From contig NZ_LWHJ01000011.1 of NCBI RefSeq assembly GCF_001652725.1, forward strand, positions 930,001 through 994,000: 64,000 bases of DNA. Direction: 5' to 3'. A program made the translations under genes and the position numbers. Positions 7,503-18,800 of the stretch are shown here, one piece after another; within the stretch, counting starts at the first letter, position 1; the number at the start of each line of letters is the position of its first letter. Under the pieces are notes generated by a model. The model was not told the origin of the DNA. It was given only the letters and a program-made list of their open reading frames with translations, and ran no database searches. The stretch comes from Pedobacter psychrophilus. GTDB taxonomy: Bacteria; Bacteroidota; Bacteroidia; Sphingobacteriales; Sphingobacteriaceae.

Positions 7503-10061
7503 ATGGCATCAACCCAAAAACTAAAATTATCAAATTCTTATACAAAAAATACAAGCAACTTTAGTGCATATACAAATGGTTTAAGTGATGCTGAAGTCGT
7601 TAATTCAAGAAAGAAAAATGGGATAAATCAGTTAAACTTTAAAAAGGAAAACGGGTTTATTGATGCAGTAAAAAGTTTGGTAAAAGAGCCGATGGTGATT
7701 TTGCTATTGGTTACATCCGGGATTTATTTTGCCAGCGGAAAAACTGGCGATGGCATATTTTTAGCGTCAGCAATTGTTTTAGTTGCTGGTATTTCTCTAT
7801 TTCAGGATTCTAAAAGCCGAAACGCACTAGAAAAATTAAAAGACTTCTCTCAGCCTAAATGTAAAGTAATTAGGAATGGCATCCTTATAGAAATCAACAG
7901 CTCAGATTTAGTTGTTGGCGATAGCTTGATGGTAGAAGAAGGAACATCCATTACGGCAGATGGTACAATAATTCACTCCAATGATTTTTCTGTTAATGAA
8001 AGCATCCTCACCGGCGAGTCCTTATCAGTTTATAAAGATGCTTCCGCAGATGATAACAAAATTTTTCATGGTACTACAGTTGCAAGTGGATTGGCCATCG
8101 CAACCATAACATCTGTTGGAAATCAAACCCGTTTAGGTAAAATCGGCGAAAGCCTGGAAAAAATAACCGAAGAGAAAACACCATTAGAATTACAGATAAA
8201 CAATTTTGTAAAAAAGATGGTGATTGTTGGCGCCATTGTTTTCTTGATAGTTTGGGGCATCAATTATTTCCATTCCCATAATACTTTAGATAGCCTTATT
8301 AAAGCGTTAACGCTGGCTATGAGTATTTTGCCAGAAGAAATTCCTGTAGCGTTTACCACTTTTATGGCATTGGGTGCCTGGCGTTTAATGAAGATGGGAA
8401 TTGTGGTTAAACAAATGAAAACTGTTGAAACCTTAGGAAGTGCATCGGTAATTTGTATTGATAAAACCGGAACGATTACACAAAATAAAATGAGCTTAGC
8501 CAAGCTTTTTGTGTTACAAAACAATCAAATTAAATATGTAAAAGATTTGGCTGTAGCCGATAAAGAACTGATTAGGATAGCAATGTTTGCCAGTGAACCC
8601 ATTCCTTTTGATCCTATGGAAATTGCACTTCATGAAGCATATTCAAAAACTGATATCCCTGATGAAAGAAATGATTATCACATGATTCATGAATATCCGT
8701 TAGCCGGAAAGCCACCTATGATGACCCATTTATTTGAGAATAAAAAAGGAGATAGAATTATTGCCGCCAAAGGAGCTCCAGAAGCATTAATGAGCGTTTC
8801 TGATTTAAAAGATGAAGAAAAGGTACAAATTAATCATGCGATAACAGAACTTGCGAAAGATGGATTTCGTGTTTTAGGGGTAGCAGAAGCCTCATTCAAA
8901 GGAAATGATTTTCCATTTACACAGCAAGAGTTTACATTTCAATTTAAAGGTTTAGTTGCTTTTTATGATCCTCCAAAAGAAAATATAAAATCTGTTTTGC
9001 AAGATTTTTACAATGCAGGTATTGATGTGAAAATTTTAACTGGCGATAACGCATTAACAACTGCAGCTATAGCCAAACAAATAGACTTTAACAATGCAGA
9101 TAAATGCATAAATGGCCAAGACTTAATGAATTTGAACGAGATAGATTTAGCCAAATGTGTTAAGCAAACCAGCATTTTCACACGTATGTTTCCTGATGCT
9201 AAATTGAAAATCATCAATGCCTTAAAATCTCAAAATGAAATTGTTGCCATGACTGGCGATGGCGTAAATGATGGCCCGGCTCTTAAAGCGGCTCATATTG
9301 GTATTGCAATGGGCAAAAAAGGAACCGAGATTGCCAAACAAGCTGCATCCTTAGTTTTATTAGAAGACGATTTATCAAAAATGGTAGATGCTGTTGCCAT
9401 GGGAAGGCGCATTTACACAAATCTTAAAAAAGCCATTCAGTATATTATCTCCATTCATATCCCAATTATATTAACGGTTTTTATTCCTTTGGCCTTGGGT
9501 TGGATTTATCCTAACATATTTTCACCTGTACATATCATCTTTTTAGAGCTGATTATGGGTCCAACATGTTCTATTATTTATGAGAACGAGCCATTAGAAA
9601 AAAACACCATGCTCCAAAAACCTCGACCTTTTACGTCCTCGTTTTTTAACTGGAAAGAGTTAACAACAAGTATTCTTCAAGGGCTAGCCATAACAGCTGC
9701 AACTTTGTTTATATACCAATATTCCGTTTATCAGTCATTTGACGAAGCACATACCCGTACAATGGTATTTACGGTTTTAATAGTTGCAAATATTGTTTTA
9801 ACATTGGTTAATCGCTCTTTTTACTATTCTATTTTTACCACCATTAATTATAAAAACAACCTCATACCTTTAATTATTGCCATCACTTTAGCAATTACCG
9901 GAGCGTTGATATTTGTTCCTTCGCTTAATAATTTTTTTGAGTTTGAAGCTCTTCCGGTAAAGGAAATATTTATTTGTATGGCAGTAGGTTTTGTATCTGT
10001 AATATGGTTTGAGTTGGTAAAAATCCAAAGTCGTTTATCTAATCGTACATTAATTAATTAA
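7503..10061 (+). CDS. Cation-transporting P-type ATPase with PEEIP motif
   Basis: 852 residues with full P-type ATPase architecture: actuator loop SILTGES, phosphorylation motif CIDKTGTIT with Asp320, nucleotide-binding KGAPEALM, TGDNALTTA, and hinge MTGDGVNDGPALKAA. About ten transmembrane segments are expected. The M4 ion-site motif reads PEEIP (residues 277-281) where Ca2+ ATPases have PEGLP, placing an extra acidic residue in the transport site. There is no CPC motif and no N-terminal metal-binding domain, so it is not a P1B heavy-metal pump. General type is P2-like; the ion (Ca2+, Mg2+, Mn2+ or other) cannot be fixed. It follows the 144-residue helical protein with a 2-bp gap. Confidence 0.93.
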   Translation: MASTQKLKLSNSYTKNTSNFSAYTNGLSDAEVVNSRKKNGINQLNFKKENGFIDAVKSLVKEPMVILLLVTSGIYFASGKTGDGIFLASAIVLVAGISLFQDSKSRNALEKLKDFSQPKCKVIRNGILIEINSSDLVVGDSLMVEEGTSITADGTIIHSNDFSVNESILTGESLSVYKDASADDNKIFHGTTVASGLAIATITSVGNQTRLGKIGESLEKITEEKTPLELQINNFVKKMVIVGAIVFLIVWGINYFHSHNTLDSLIKALTLAMSILPEEIPVAFTTFMALGAWRLMKMGIVVKQMKTVETLGSASVICIDKTGTITQNKMSLAKLFVLQNNQIKYVKDLAVADKELIRIAMFASEPIPFDPMEIALHEAYSKTDIPDERNDYHMIHEYPLAGKPPMMTHLFENKKGDRIIAAKGAPEALMSVSDLKDEEKVQINHAITELAKDGFRVLGVAEASFKGNDFPFTQQEFTFQFKGLVAFYDPPKENIKSVLQDFYNAGIDVKILTGDNALTTAAIAKQIDFNNADKCINGQDLMNLNEIDLAKCVKQTSIFTRMFPDAKLKIINALKSQNEIVAMTGDGVNDGPALKAAHIGIAMGKKGTEIAKQAASLVLLEDDLSKMVDAVAMGRRIYTNLKKAIQYIISIHIPIILTVFIPLALGWIYPNIFSPVHIIFLELIMGPTCSIIYENEPLEKNTMLQKPRPFTSSFFNWKELTTSILQGLAITAATLFIYQYSVYQSFDEAHTRTMVFTVLIVANIVLTLVNRSFYYSIFTTINYKNNLIPLIIAITLAITGALIFVPSLNNFFEFEALPVKEIFICMAVGFVSVIWFELVKIQSRLSNRTLIN

Positions 10062-10155
10062 AAAATATTACAAGGTATAAATGCTATATTTATATACTTT
10101 CCTCTATTCTATCTAATTCACTGAGTAAGACAGCAACAAAATTAATCTCAAATTT

Positions 10156-11958
10156 GTGCAAGACGAAAAAATAGCGATCACCAAATATAAAGGTTCAATT
10201 GATGAGCAAACAGCCGTGTTAGAAGCTGCTGGCTTAATTGGTGTTAGCACTGATCAACATCTTACTGTATTAAAAGCTTTTGGAGATACCGCTGCATTTC
10301 TTAAAAATGACAATTTTAATTTTCAATTAACTGAGCTATTAAATGAAGAAGTTGCTGCTATTGTTAAAGCTGCGGCTCATCAAGCTTTAAAATCAAACGA
10401 AAAAGTTTCCCTAAATAACTTCAATTTACATCGCGATGGTTTGTTGGATAAAAATTCTGTAAACATCACTATCAATCCCTTTTTTATAACGGGTTCTAAA
10501 GAGCGACAATTACTCATCCTCTTTTCTTCCAATAAAAGAAAAACAAAAATTAATGCTTTGTCAGATTCTAGTAACAGCGACCATTTAAGTTTAAAATACT
10601 TGGATAGTTTAGAGCAAGAACTGGTAAAAGCCAAAATCAATTTAGAAACAGCTTATGAATTGGTAAACTCATCTAATGAGAATGTGCAATCATTTAATGA
10701 GGAGCTTCAGTCTGCAAATGAGGAAATGCAAAGTTCTAATGAGGAACTACAATCTGTAAATGAGGAGTTACAAACTATCAATCAAGAACAGAAAGATACC
10801 AATGATGAGTTGATGGAATCTAATGATGATCTAAACAATTATTTCCGTAGCAATACCAATGGGCAATTATTTGTGGATCAAAATATGATGCTTAAAAGAT
10901 ATTCTCCGGGTGCAATAAAACACATCAATTTGCGGGCAAGCGATATTGGCAGACCTTTAGCTCATATCACCACAAACATTAAGTTTGAAACACTTATTGA
11001 AGATATACGGCAGGTAATGAAAGATGGGAAAATCATCACTCGTGAAGCGGAATCTTCAGAGGGTAAAATTTATCAGGTGATGACGATGCCTTACATAAGA
11101 AACAATACTGGCGAAACAGATGGAGCAATAGTTAGCTTTTATGAAATCACTGAATTAAAAAATTTACTTTCTGCACTGGATATCAGTAATAAAAGCCTTA
11201 CTGATTCTGTTGCAGCAATTGAAATTAGCAGAGGGCAATTGAGCGAATCTTTGGATAAAGAAAAGCAATTGAATATATTAAAAACCCGCTTTGTTTCAAT
11301 GGCATCACATGAATTTAAAACGCCACTAACTTCCATCCAATTATCTGCCTCTCTCATTGGAAAGTTAGCCATCGAATTTGATAATCCCATGCTTAAAAAG
11401 TATACCGAGACTATTAAAAATGCAGTTAAAAACTTAACCAATATTTTAAATGATTTTTTATCGCTAGAGTTATTAGAGACCGGCAAAATTAAGCCAATTC
11501 TAATACAGCTGGATGTGGTTAAATTTTCTGAGGAAATTACAGAGGATATGCAATCCCTTGCAAAAACACAGCAAAGCATTGTTTATCACCATACGGGGAA
11601 CGGGAGAATAGCTACCTTTAATCCATCATTGCTAAAAAATAGTTTGATTAACCTCATCAGCAATGCCATAAAATATTCTGGTCCGGATTCTTCAATTGAG
11701 TTTTATACCAAGATTACTAAAGATAATTTTACCATTGTAGTTAAAGATAATGGCATCGGAATACCTAAAAAGGACCAAATACATTTATTTCAAGCTTTTT
11801 TTAGGGCACACAATACCGGAAACATACCTGGAACCGGCTTAGGTTTAAATATTGTTGGAAGATATACTACATTAATGAACGGCAAAATTAAATTTAAGAG
11901 TAAGGAAAACATCGGCACATCGTTTACGCTAACTTTTCCTATTAAGCAGGTTAAATAG
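10156..11958 (+). CDS. PAS-containing sensor histidine kinase related to the CheBR fusion
   Basis: 600 residues from a GTG start; an in-frame TAA at 10126 leaves no better upstream codon. Residues 1-130 and the PAS region (about 225-335) closely resemble the middle part of the next gene, as if duplicated from it. Between them is a coiled coil (about 170-220) built of heptads of the form xxNEELQ. A HisKA domain follows with phospho-acceptor His385 in SHEFKTPL, then the HATPase domain with N box NLISNAIKY, DNGIGIP and GTGLGL. No transmembrane segment or response regulator is present, so this is a soluble orphan kinase. It lies 81 bp before the fusion gene and is probably co-expressed with it. 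Confidence 0.9.
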   Translation: MQDEKIAITKYKGSIDEQTAVLEAAGLIGVSTDQHLTVLKAFGDTAAFLKNDNFNFQLTELLNEEVAAIVKAAAHQALKSNEKVSLNNFNLHRDGLLDKNSVNITINPFFITGSKERQLLILFSSNKRKTKINALSDSSNSDHLSLKYLDSLEQELVKAKINLETAYELVNSSNENVQSFNEELQSANEEMQSSNEELQSVNEELQTINQEQKDTNDELMESNDDLNNYFRSNTNGQLFVDQNMMLKRYSPGAIKHINLRASDIGRPLAHITTNIKFETLIEDIRQVMKDGKIITREAESSEGKIYQVMTMPYIRNNTGETDGAIVSFYEITELKNLLSALDISNKSLTDSVAAIEISRGQLSESLDKEKQLNILKTRFVSMASHEFKTPLTSIQLSASLIGKLAIEFDNPMLKKYTETIKNAVKNLTNILNDFLSLELLETGKIKPILIQLDVVKFSEEITEDMQSLAKTQQSIVYHHTGNGRIATFNPSLLKNSLINLISNAIKYSGPDSSIEFYTKITKDNFTIVVKDNGIGIPKKDQIHLFQAFFRAHNTGNIPGTGLGLNIVGRYTTLMNGKIKFKSKENIGTSFTLTFPIKQVK

Positions 11959-12039
11959 AAAAAAATAAACAGATTTAATTATAGTTGTTAATTTAATGGC
12001 TTTATAATTGCAATTTTAATATCCTAATACTCAAAACCA

Positions 12040-15000
12040 ATGTCAAAAATTGTTGATCAACAGTATGTTATTGCCATTGGCGCATCAGCCGGTGGTTTAG
12101 AAGCTATTTCCGCTTTTTTTGATTATACCCCTTTAGATTCTGTATCTTATATCGTAATACAACATCTTTCACAAGATTTTAATAGCCAAATGGCACATAT
12201 TTTGGCTCCGCATAGTAAACTGAAGGTAATTGAGGCTATTGAAAACGTAGATATTAAAGCCAATACGGTTTATCTGATACCCAGTTCTAAATTTATGGTT
12301 GTAGAAAATGGTAAGCTTATCCTTTCAGATAAAAAGGATCAGCCTCGTCCTCACATGACCATAGATTATTTTTTCTCATCCTTAGCAAAAGAGCGTGGAG
12401 ATAAAGCGATAGGCATTATTCTTTCGGGTACCGGAAGTGATGGTTCTAAAGGGATACAAGACATAAAAAATGCAGGTGGAATGGTTTTAGTACAAGATCC
12501 CGAGACTGCCAGTTTTAATGGAATGCCCATGGCTGCTATTGCTACAGAATGCGTGGATAGGATTTTATCTCCACAGGCAATGCCAGAAGTTATAGAACAG
12601 TATGTTAAAGATGGATTATTAGAATTATCATCTAAGCAACCATCCGAGCAAATCAATGAAAAAGAGTTGAAGCAGATATTTAATCTCATTAAAGAACAGC
12701 TTCCGTTAGATTTCTCAGATTATAAGCGCCCAACAATTATTCGTCGTATTAACAGAAGGATGGTGCACCATAATTTAAAATCGGTGGGTAAATATTATGA
12801 GTTTTTAAAAGGAAACGAAATAGAAATCAGTTTATTAGCTAATGATTTTTTAATTAGTGTTACCTCTTTTTTTAGAGATTTAGATGCGTTTAAGATTATA
12901 GAAGAAACCGTTATTCCGGATATTATTAAAAAGAACGAAAGTGGAGTTTTAAAGATTTGGGTTGCAGGTTGCGCCACTGGCGAGGAAGCTTATTCTATGG
13001 CAATTTTGATAAAAGAATATTTAAATAAGCATCCTAAAAACATCGAAATAAAAATCTTTGCTTCTGATATTAGCAAAGCAGCACTTGATACAGCTTCTAA
13101 AGGCGAATATCCTGAAAGCATTACTAAAATTATTTCTAAAGAAAGACTTCAACAATTTTTTACGAAAGATGGTAGCAATTATAAAATTAAACATGAGATT
13201 AGGAAAATGCTGATTTTTGCCCAGCATGACTTGACCAAAAACCCTCCTTATTGTAATATAGACCTTATAAGTTGCCGTAATTTATTAATTTATCTAAACA
13301 TCACTTTACAGCAAAGAGTATTTGGTATGCTCCATTTTGGATTGAAAGAGAATGGTTATCTTTTTTTAGGGCCGAGTGAAAGTACCTCAGTTGTTAAGGA
13401 AGGATTTAAAGAAGTAAGTAGCAAATGGAACATTTTAAAAAGCACTAAAACAGGCCGTCCGATACGCTTTGACGCTTTTTCTTCTCACCTTATCGGCGAT
13501 TTAAAAACAACAAATTTAGAAACAAATGAAAAAGCAACTGCACCAGTTTCTAAATCTCAGCTTAGTGATCAAATTAATTTAGCATTGTTAAAAGAATGTG
13601 TTTTTAATGGTGTTTGCATAAATGAAAAATTAGCTGTTGTACAATCATTTGGCGATACCAAACCTTATTTAAAAAATATCAACTTTAATTATAATCTAAC
13701 CGAATTATTGCCAGAGCGTATTGCTATTGTGTTTAAAGCAGCGGCTCATAAAGCTTTAAAACTTAATGAAAAGGTAACATTAAGTAAGCTTAACCTACAA
13801 GGTATAAACAAAGCAAAAAGCGCAGTCATCAACATTGTTATTTCTCCATTTTATTTAAACAATTCTGAAGAAAGATTACTGCTGGTTTTATTTACAGAAA
13901 ACCAAACTAAGTCTACGGAAAAAAACGTGATTCAAATTCAGGATATTAATGAAGTAACTAAAGAACATGTAATTAGTTTAGAGCAAGAAGTAACGCAACT
14001 CAAGCATTCTTTAGCTGTTGCACATCAAGGTATTGCTTCTTCCAATGAAAATATTCAATCTTTTAATGAAGAGCTACAATCTTCAAACGAGGAAATGCAA
14101 TCTGCTAACGAAGAAATGCAGAGTACAAATGAAGAGCTGCAATCTGTAAATGAGGAATTGCAAACTTTAAATAAAGATCATCAATTTACTATTGATGAGT
14201 TAACAGATTTAAATGACGATTTGAATAATTATTTTAGAAGTAATACCAACGGGCAATTATTTGTAGATGAAAATTTATTGTTAAAAAGATATTCTCCGGG
14301 AGCCGTTAAGCACATTAATATCCGTGAGGGTGATATTGGACGCCCGTTAAGTAACATCACCACAAACATAAAATTTGAAACATTAATCGAGGATGTGAAA
14401 AAAGTGATTAATAATGGAGAACCTATTACAAAAGAGGCCGAAGCTTTAGATGGAAAAACCTATCAGGTAATGACGATGCCTTACTTAAAGAGAACCAGTA
14501 AAAAACCTGATGGAGCAATTATTAGTTTTTATGACATTACGGAATTGAAAAATTTGCTTCTAGAGCTAGACGTTAGTAATCAAAACCTGGACGTAAGTAA
14601 TCAAAGTCTTTTAAGAATAAATAGCGACTTAAATAATTTTGTTTATGGTGCTTCACATGATTTAAATGCACCTATTGTAAATATTGAGATGCTTTTAGAA
14701 ATTCTTAATGATATGTTAGACTCTAAAGATCCAGAAGTTTTAGAACTCTCAGGGATGATGAATAAATCTGTATCTACATTTAAAGATATCCTTGGTGATT
14801 TAGCGAAAATTGGTGTTATAGAATCTGAAGATGTTGAAGAAAGTTTGGAAAGCTTTCCGGTAATATTTTCAGAAATTAAATCGGTGTTATCAGAAAGAAT
14901 TAAAATTTCCAAAGCCATTTTTCAAATCGATTTTGATATCAAAGAAGTTAGGTTTGCCAGAAAAAATTTGAGGAGTGTAATGCTGAATCTCATTACAAAC

Positions 15001-15282
15001 GCACTTAAATACACCTTAACAGATCGTACACCAGAAATAAACATCAAAACAGAAAAGAAAGATGGCTTTATCTTATTAACCATTAAAGACAATGGTATTG
15101 GTATTGCTAAAAATGAAATTGAAAATATTTTTAAAAAATATACCAGGGCTAATACGGTAGCTGAGGGCACAGGAATTGGTTTATACTTAGTCCGTAAAAT
15201 TGTTAACGCAGCAGGAGGGAAGATTGAGGTAGAATGTGACGAAACTAAAGGTTGTACCTTTAAAGTGTTTTTTAAGGTATAA
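12040..15282 (+). CDS. CheB-CheR-PAS-histidine kinase fusion
   Basis: 1080 residues. The N-terminal CheB methylesterase has Ser16 in GASAGG, His42 in IQHLSQDF and Asp134 in GTGSDG, a complete triad; no receiver domain precedes it. CheR follows, with the SAM-binding loop VAGCATGEEAYS near residue 308 and the SCRNLLIYL motif. Then come a degenerate sensor segment, a coiled coil of NEELQ heptads, a PAS domain, a HisKA-like region with His873 in ASHDLNAP, and a HATPase with NLITNALKY, DNGIGIA and GTGIGL. No chemoreceptor, CheA or CheW gene is nearby, so the methylation target is unknown; such fusions are widespread in Bacteroidota and are not proven chemotaxis proteins. Confidence 0.93.
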   Translation: MSKIVDQQYVIAIGASAGGLEAISAFFDYTPLDSVSYIVIQHLSQDFNSQMAHILAPHSKLKVIEAIENVDIKANTVYLIPSSKFMVVENGKLILSDKKDQPRPHMTIDYFFSSLAKERGDKAIGIILSGTGSDGSKGIQDIKNAGGMVLVQDPETASFNGMPMAAIATECVDRILSPQAMPEVIEQYVKDGLLELSSKQPSEQINEKELKQIFNLIKEQLPLDFSDYKRPTIIRRINRRMVHHNLKSVGKYYEFLKGNEIEISLLANDFLISVTSFFRDLDAFKIIEETVIPDIIKKNESGVLKIWVAGCATGEEAYSMAILIKEYLNKHPKNIEIKIFASDISKAALDTASKGEYPESITKIISKERLQQFFTKDGSNYKIKHEIRKMLIFAQHDLTKNPPYCNIDLISCRNLLIYLNITLQQRVFGMLHFGLKENGYLFLGPSESTSVVKEGFKEVSSKWNILKSTKTGRPIRFDAFSSHLIGDLKTTNLETNEKATAPVSKSQLSDQINLALLKECVFNGVCINEKLAVVQSFGDTKPYLKNINFNYNLTELLPERIAIVFKAAAHKALKLNEKVTLSKLNLQGINKAKSAVINIVISPFYLNNSEERLLLVLFTENQTKSTEKNVIQIQDINEVTKEHVISLEQEVTQLKHSLAVAHQGIASSNENIQSFNEELQSSNEEMQSANEEMQSTNEELQSVNEELQTLNKDHQFTIDELTDLNDDLNNYFRSNTNGQLFVDENLLLKRYSPGAVKHINIREGDIGRPLSNITTNIKFETLIEDVKKVINNGEPITKEAEALDGKTYQVMTMPYLKRTSKKPDGAIISFYDITELKNLLLELDVSNQNLDVSNQSLLRINSDLNNFVYGASHDLNAPIVNIEMLLEILNDMLDSKDPEVLELSGMMNKSVSTFKDILGDLAKIGVIESEDVEESLESFPVIFSEIKSVLSERIKISKAIFQIDFDIKEVRFARKNLRSVMLNLITNALKYTLTDRTPEINIKTEKKDGFILLTIKDNGIGIAKNEIENIFKKYTRANTVAEGTGIGLYLVRKIVNAAGGKIEVECDETKGCTFKVFFKV

Positions 15283-15402
15283 AAAAAAGGTTTTCATTTG
15301 CGATAGTAGAGAAAGGTTATTCCAATTATTTAAACTGAATTATCTTTGTTAATCGATGTTTTTTGGAAGGTTTTAAAAAAGAGTTACAAATCAAATCCTA
15401 GT

Positions 15403-15825
15403 TTACAGCTCTTTTTCCATGATTACATAATCAATGCCATCTCTTGTAAATTTTTCATCTGTTTCTGTCAATCCCAATTTCTGATAAAATCCGATTGCTG
15501 TACTTCTGGCGTTACACCAAATTTTTTTAGTTTTTTGTTCCTCGGCGAATGCCATAATATAAGTTAAAAGAGCAGTCCCAAAACCTTGATGCTGAAATTC
15601 TTTTAGTGTAGCAAACTTTCTAAACTGCACACAGCCATCTTCTTTTTCGAAGCAAGAAACAACAGAAATTAATTTATCATCATGAAATAGACCGAAATGA
15701 ATGCCATCTTCATCTTCCTCAAGCTGCAATTTTTTTAGAAGCATTAAGGGATACAATTCCGCCTGCCTAACTCTTAATGTTGCGGCAGGAGGAATTTGTT
15801 CTATGGAATAATTTAGATGTGACAA
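15403..15825 (-). CDS. GNAT family N-acetyltransferase
   Basis: 140 residues with the GNAT fold. The acetyl-CoA pyrophosphate-binding motif A is visible as EFQHQGFGTALLTYI, followed by a motif B-like stretch around NARSTAIGFYQKLG, typical of the superfamily. The substrate is unknown. The start codon directly abuts the stop of the tricorn-like protease (15826), so it is probably read from the same transcript. It converges on the CheBR-kinase gene, with about 120 bp between the stops. Confidence 0.87.
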   Translation of the reverse strand: MSHLNYSIEQIPPAATLRVRQAELYPLMLLKKLQLEEDEDGIHFGLFHDDKLISVVSCFEKEDGCVQFRKFATLKEFQHQGFGTALLTYIMAFAEEQKTKKIWCNARSTAIGFYQKLGLTETDEKFTRDGIDYVIMEKEL

Positions 15826-18800
15826 TTATTTTTTTATCTCTTTTAACATTTCTTTAACGGCGGCTTCCAGTTGTTGGTCTTCACCATTCAATACTTTATT
15901 ATAATCGTTATTTACTCTAATATCAGGTTCTAATTGATGGTTTTCAGTAGCTTGTGTTTCACCTGCACCGTAAGTCGCAATCATCGGAATGCCGAAATAA
16001 ATGGTAGGATCAATTTGTGTTTCCCACCAAACTGCAGTTCCGGTTCCTGCAACAGGCATTCCTATCAATTTACCCAAACCTAATTCTTTGTAAGCATACG
16101 GAAACATAAAAGCATCAGAATAATTACCTTCACTCATTACCACACAACTTGGTTTTGTCCATTTATTCATGGGCTCTCCACCTGTTGTAATATTCCCTTG
16201 CGGACGTAAAGTGAAATATTCTTTTCCGCCTAAAAAAGTAACCAAATCATCATGTAACCAACCGCCACCATTAAAACGAGTATCTACAATTAACGCTTCC
16301 TTGTTTACATTTTTACCTAAAACCTTATCAAAGGTTACCCTAAAACTTGGGTCATCCATACTTCTAACATGTACGTAACCAACTTTGCCATCAGAAAGAC
16401 TATCAGTTAATTGAGCCATTTTATCCGTCCAGCGTTTGTACAGTAAAACATTACTTTCTTCACCACCTGGTATAGGTTTAACCACTTCACTATAAGTTTT
16501 ACTAGATTTTGGGTCGTGGAAATCTATTCTAGTAAAATCTCCTGCTTTATGATTTAAAAACATCGCCCAATCTGCATCATCAGTAATGGCATTTCCATTT
16601 ATTTTATCTATCACCATTCCAGCTTTCATATCGGTTTTAGCTTTATCAAATGGGCCGGCACCAATAACGTCTTTAACTGTCAAACCATTTCCACCTTTGC
16701 TTACATCATATAACAAACCTAAAGCAGCAGTTGCGTCAGCATTCATTTTCCTGGCTCTATAACCACCGCCTGTGTGCGAGGCGTTTAATTCTCCCAAAAA
16801 CTCGCTTAACAATACTTCAAAATCATAATTATTATTAATGTAGGGAAGAAATTTTGAATAGGTAGTATGGTAACCATCCCAATCTACACCTTGCAATTTT
16901 GGATCGAAAAGTTTTTTCTTAACTTGTTTATAAGCATGATCAAACATGTAAGCTCTTTCTGCTGCAGCATCTAATTCCATGTTTGCATCAATTTTTATTG
17001 GAGAAACTTTGCCATCGTCTACACCAACTTTCATAATGTTTCCACCAGCCAAAACAATTAAGTATTTGCCATCTTTACTTAATTCTAAACCGCCATCTGT
17101 TACTCCTAATTTGGCTAAAACTTTTGTTTCATGGGTTCTAGGCATGGTCATCCATAAATCGTAACCTTTTTCATATTTGGCTAAATAATACAATTTTTCG
17201 CCATCTTTTGATAGTGCGATACCACCAATATCTGTAGAAGATATAGTCAACCTTTCTGTTCTGTTTTCTAAATTTTTAAGATTTGGCTCAAATACAGGTT
17301 TTTCTTCCTTTTTAACTATTTCAACTTTTTTAGATTTCTCCTCTTTTTTGTCAGCTGTTTTAACGCTGTCTTTCTTTTCTATATCTTTTTGTAAGTCGAA
17401 ATCTTCTTTACTCAATTGATATTTATCCCAAACATCTTGGTCAAAAAACATGGCATAAATATCGCTTTGGCTACCTCTGCTCAAATTTTTCATCCCATCT
17501 TTATCAGTTATCCAATACATCATTTTACCATCCATCCCAAACTGAGGATAATAATCATTAAACCCACTTTCAGTTAAATTCACTCTTTTGCCGGTTCCAT
17601 CTGCTTTAAGCAAAACTACTTCTGGTGTAAACCAACCTCCGCCTTCACTAGATTGCGCTAATAAATATTTGCTATCTGGCGACCAGGTAAAATATTGATC
17701 ACCATCTGAATAGGAATAATTTAATTTTTCAGGTAGAACAGTTACCGTATTTTTAGTGGCTATGTCTATTACTTTTAATATGTTTCTTTCTTCTAAATAG
17801 GCTATTTTCTTTCCATCGGGAGAGTAATTTGCTTGAAATTCATCTTTATCTGTATTAACTATTGGTTTTGTATTGATAATAGTAGCAGCATAGAAATATT
17901 TTTCTGATGGATTTGCCAAACTTGCTTCATAAATATCCCAGGAATTATCATTTTCTACCGAATAAAGTAGTTTTTTACCATCCGGACTAAAGCTTACCAT
18001 TCTTTCTTGATAATGCGTATTGGTAATTCTTTTGGTCGTTGAACCATCAACAGCGGTTACAAAAATCTCTCCTCTATAAACAAACGCAATCTCTTTTCCA
18101 CTTGATGAAACCGCAATTTCAGTAGCATTTCCTTTGACTGGAACAGTAGTTATTTGATTAGTTGCGAAATCAGCACCGATATTAAATTCTAAGATTTTAG
18201 GTTGTCCACCTTCTTTAAAAAGATAGATATTTCCATCCTGAGTAAAAGCAAAAGTGCCATCATTTGCCCTTGAAAGGTTTCTTACAGGATTTTTATCAAA
18301 TTTTGTAAGTTGTGTTACTTGATCTGGAGCAACAACAGAAGATTTGAATAAATTTTGATTTCCTTTTTGCTCGCTTAAATAGTAGAAAGTGTCTCCACTT
18401 CCCCAAACAGGTTCTCGGTCTTCGCCGATGAAATTAGAAACTTTTTTATATTGATTAGTTTTTAAATCTAAAACCCAAATATCTCTGGTAATAGCAGAAG
18501 TATGGTGTTTACGTAAAGCATTTTCATATCCTTTTCTATCCTGATAAATAATTTTATCTCCAGTAGCATTCAAATGAACATATTCTGTCCCTGCTGAGTT
18601 TATCATCACACTTCTACCACCCTTAACCGGAACTTCATATAATTTATTAAAATAGTTATCACCAGGGAAACGAACTGAAGAATAAACATCATGACGATTT
18701 GAACCAAAAATCACTTTTTTATCATCAATGCTGAAATCATAAGGAATGTCTTTATCAGAATTATAGGTTAAACGAGTTGCTGCACCTCCATTTGCGGACA

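Noticed and set aside
10680-10790. Tandem-repeat-like DNA, also at 14050-14170
   Set aside because: These are coding heptads of a coiled coil (NEELQ units) in the two kinases, not a CRISPR or satellite repeat.
11139-11579. Open frame of 146 codons on the minus strand within the first kinase
   Set aside because: Antisense shadow of HisKA/HATPase coding sequence without promoter.
15346-15567. Small plus-strand frame after the CheBR fusion
   Set aside because: Lies opposite the GNAT gene; composition is that of a reversed coding region.
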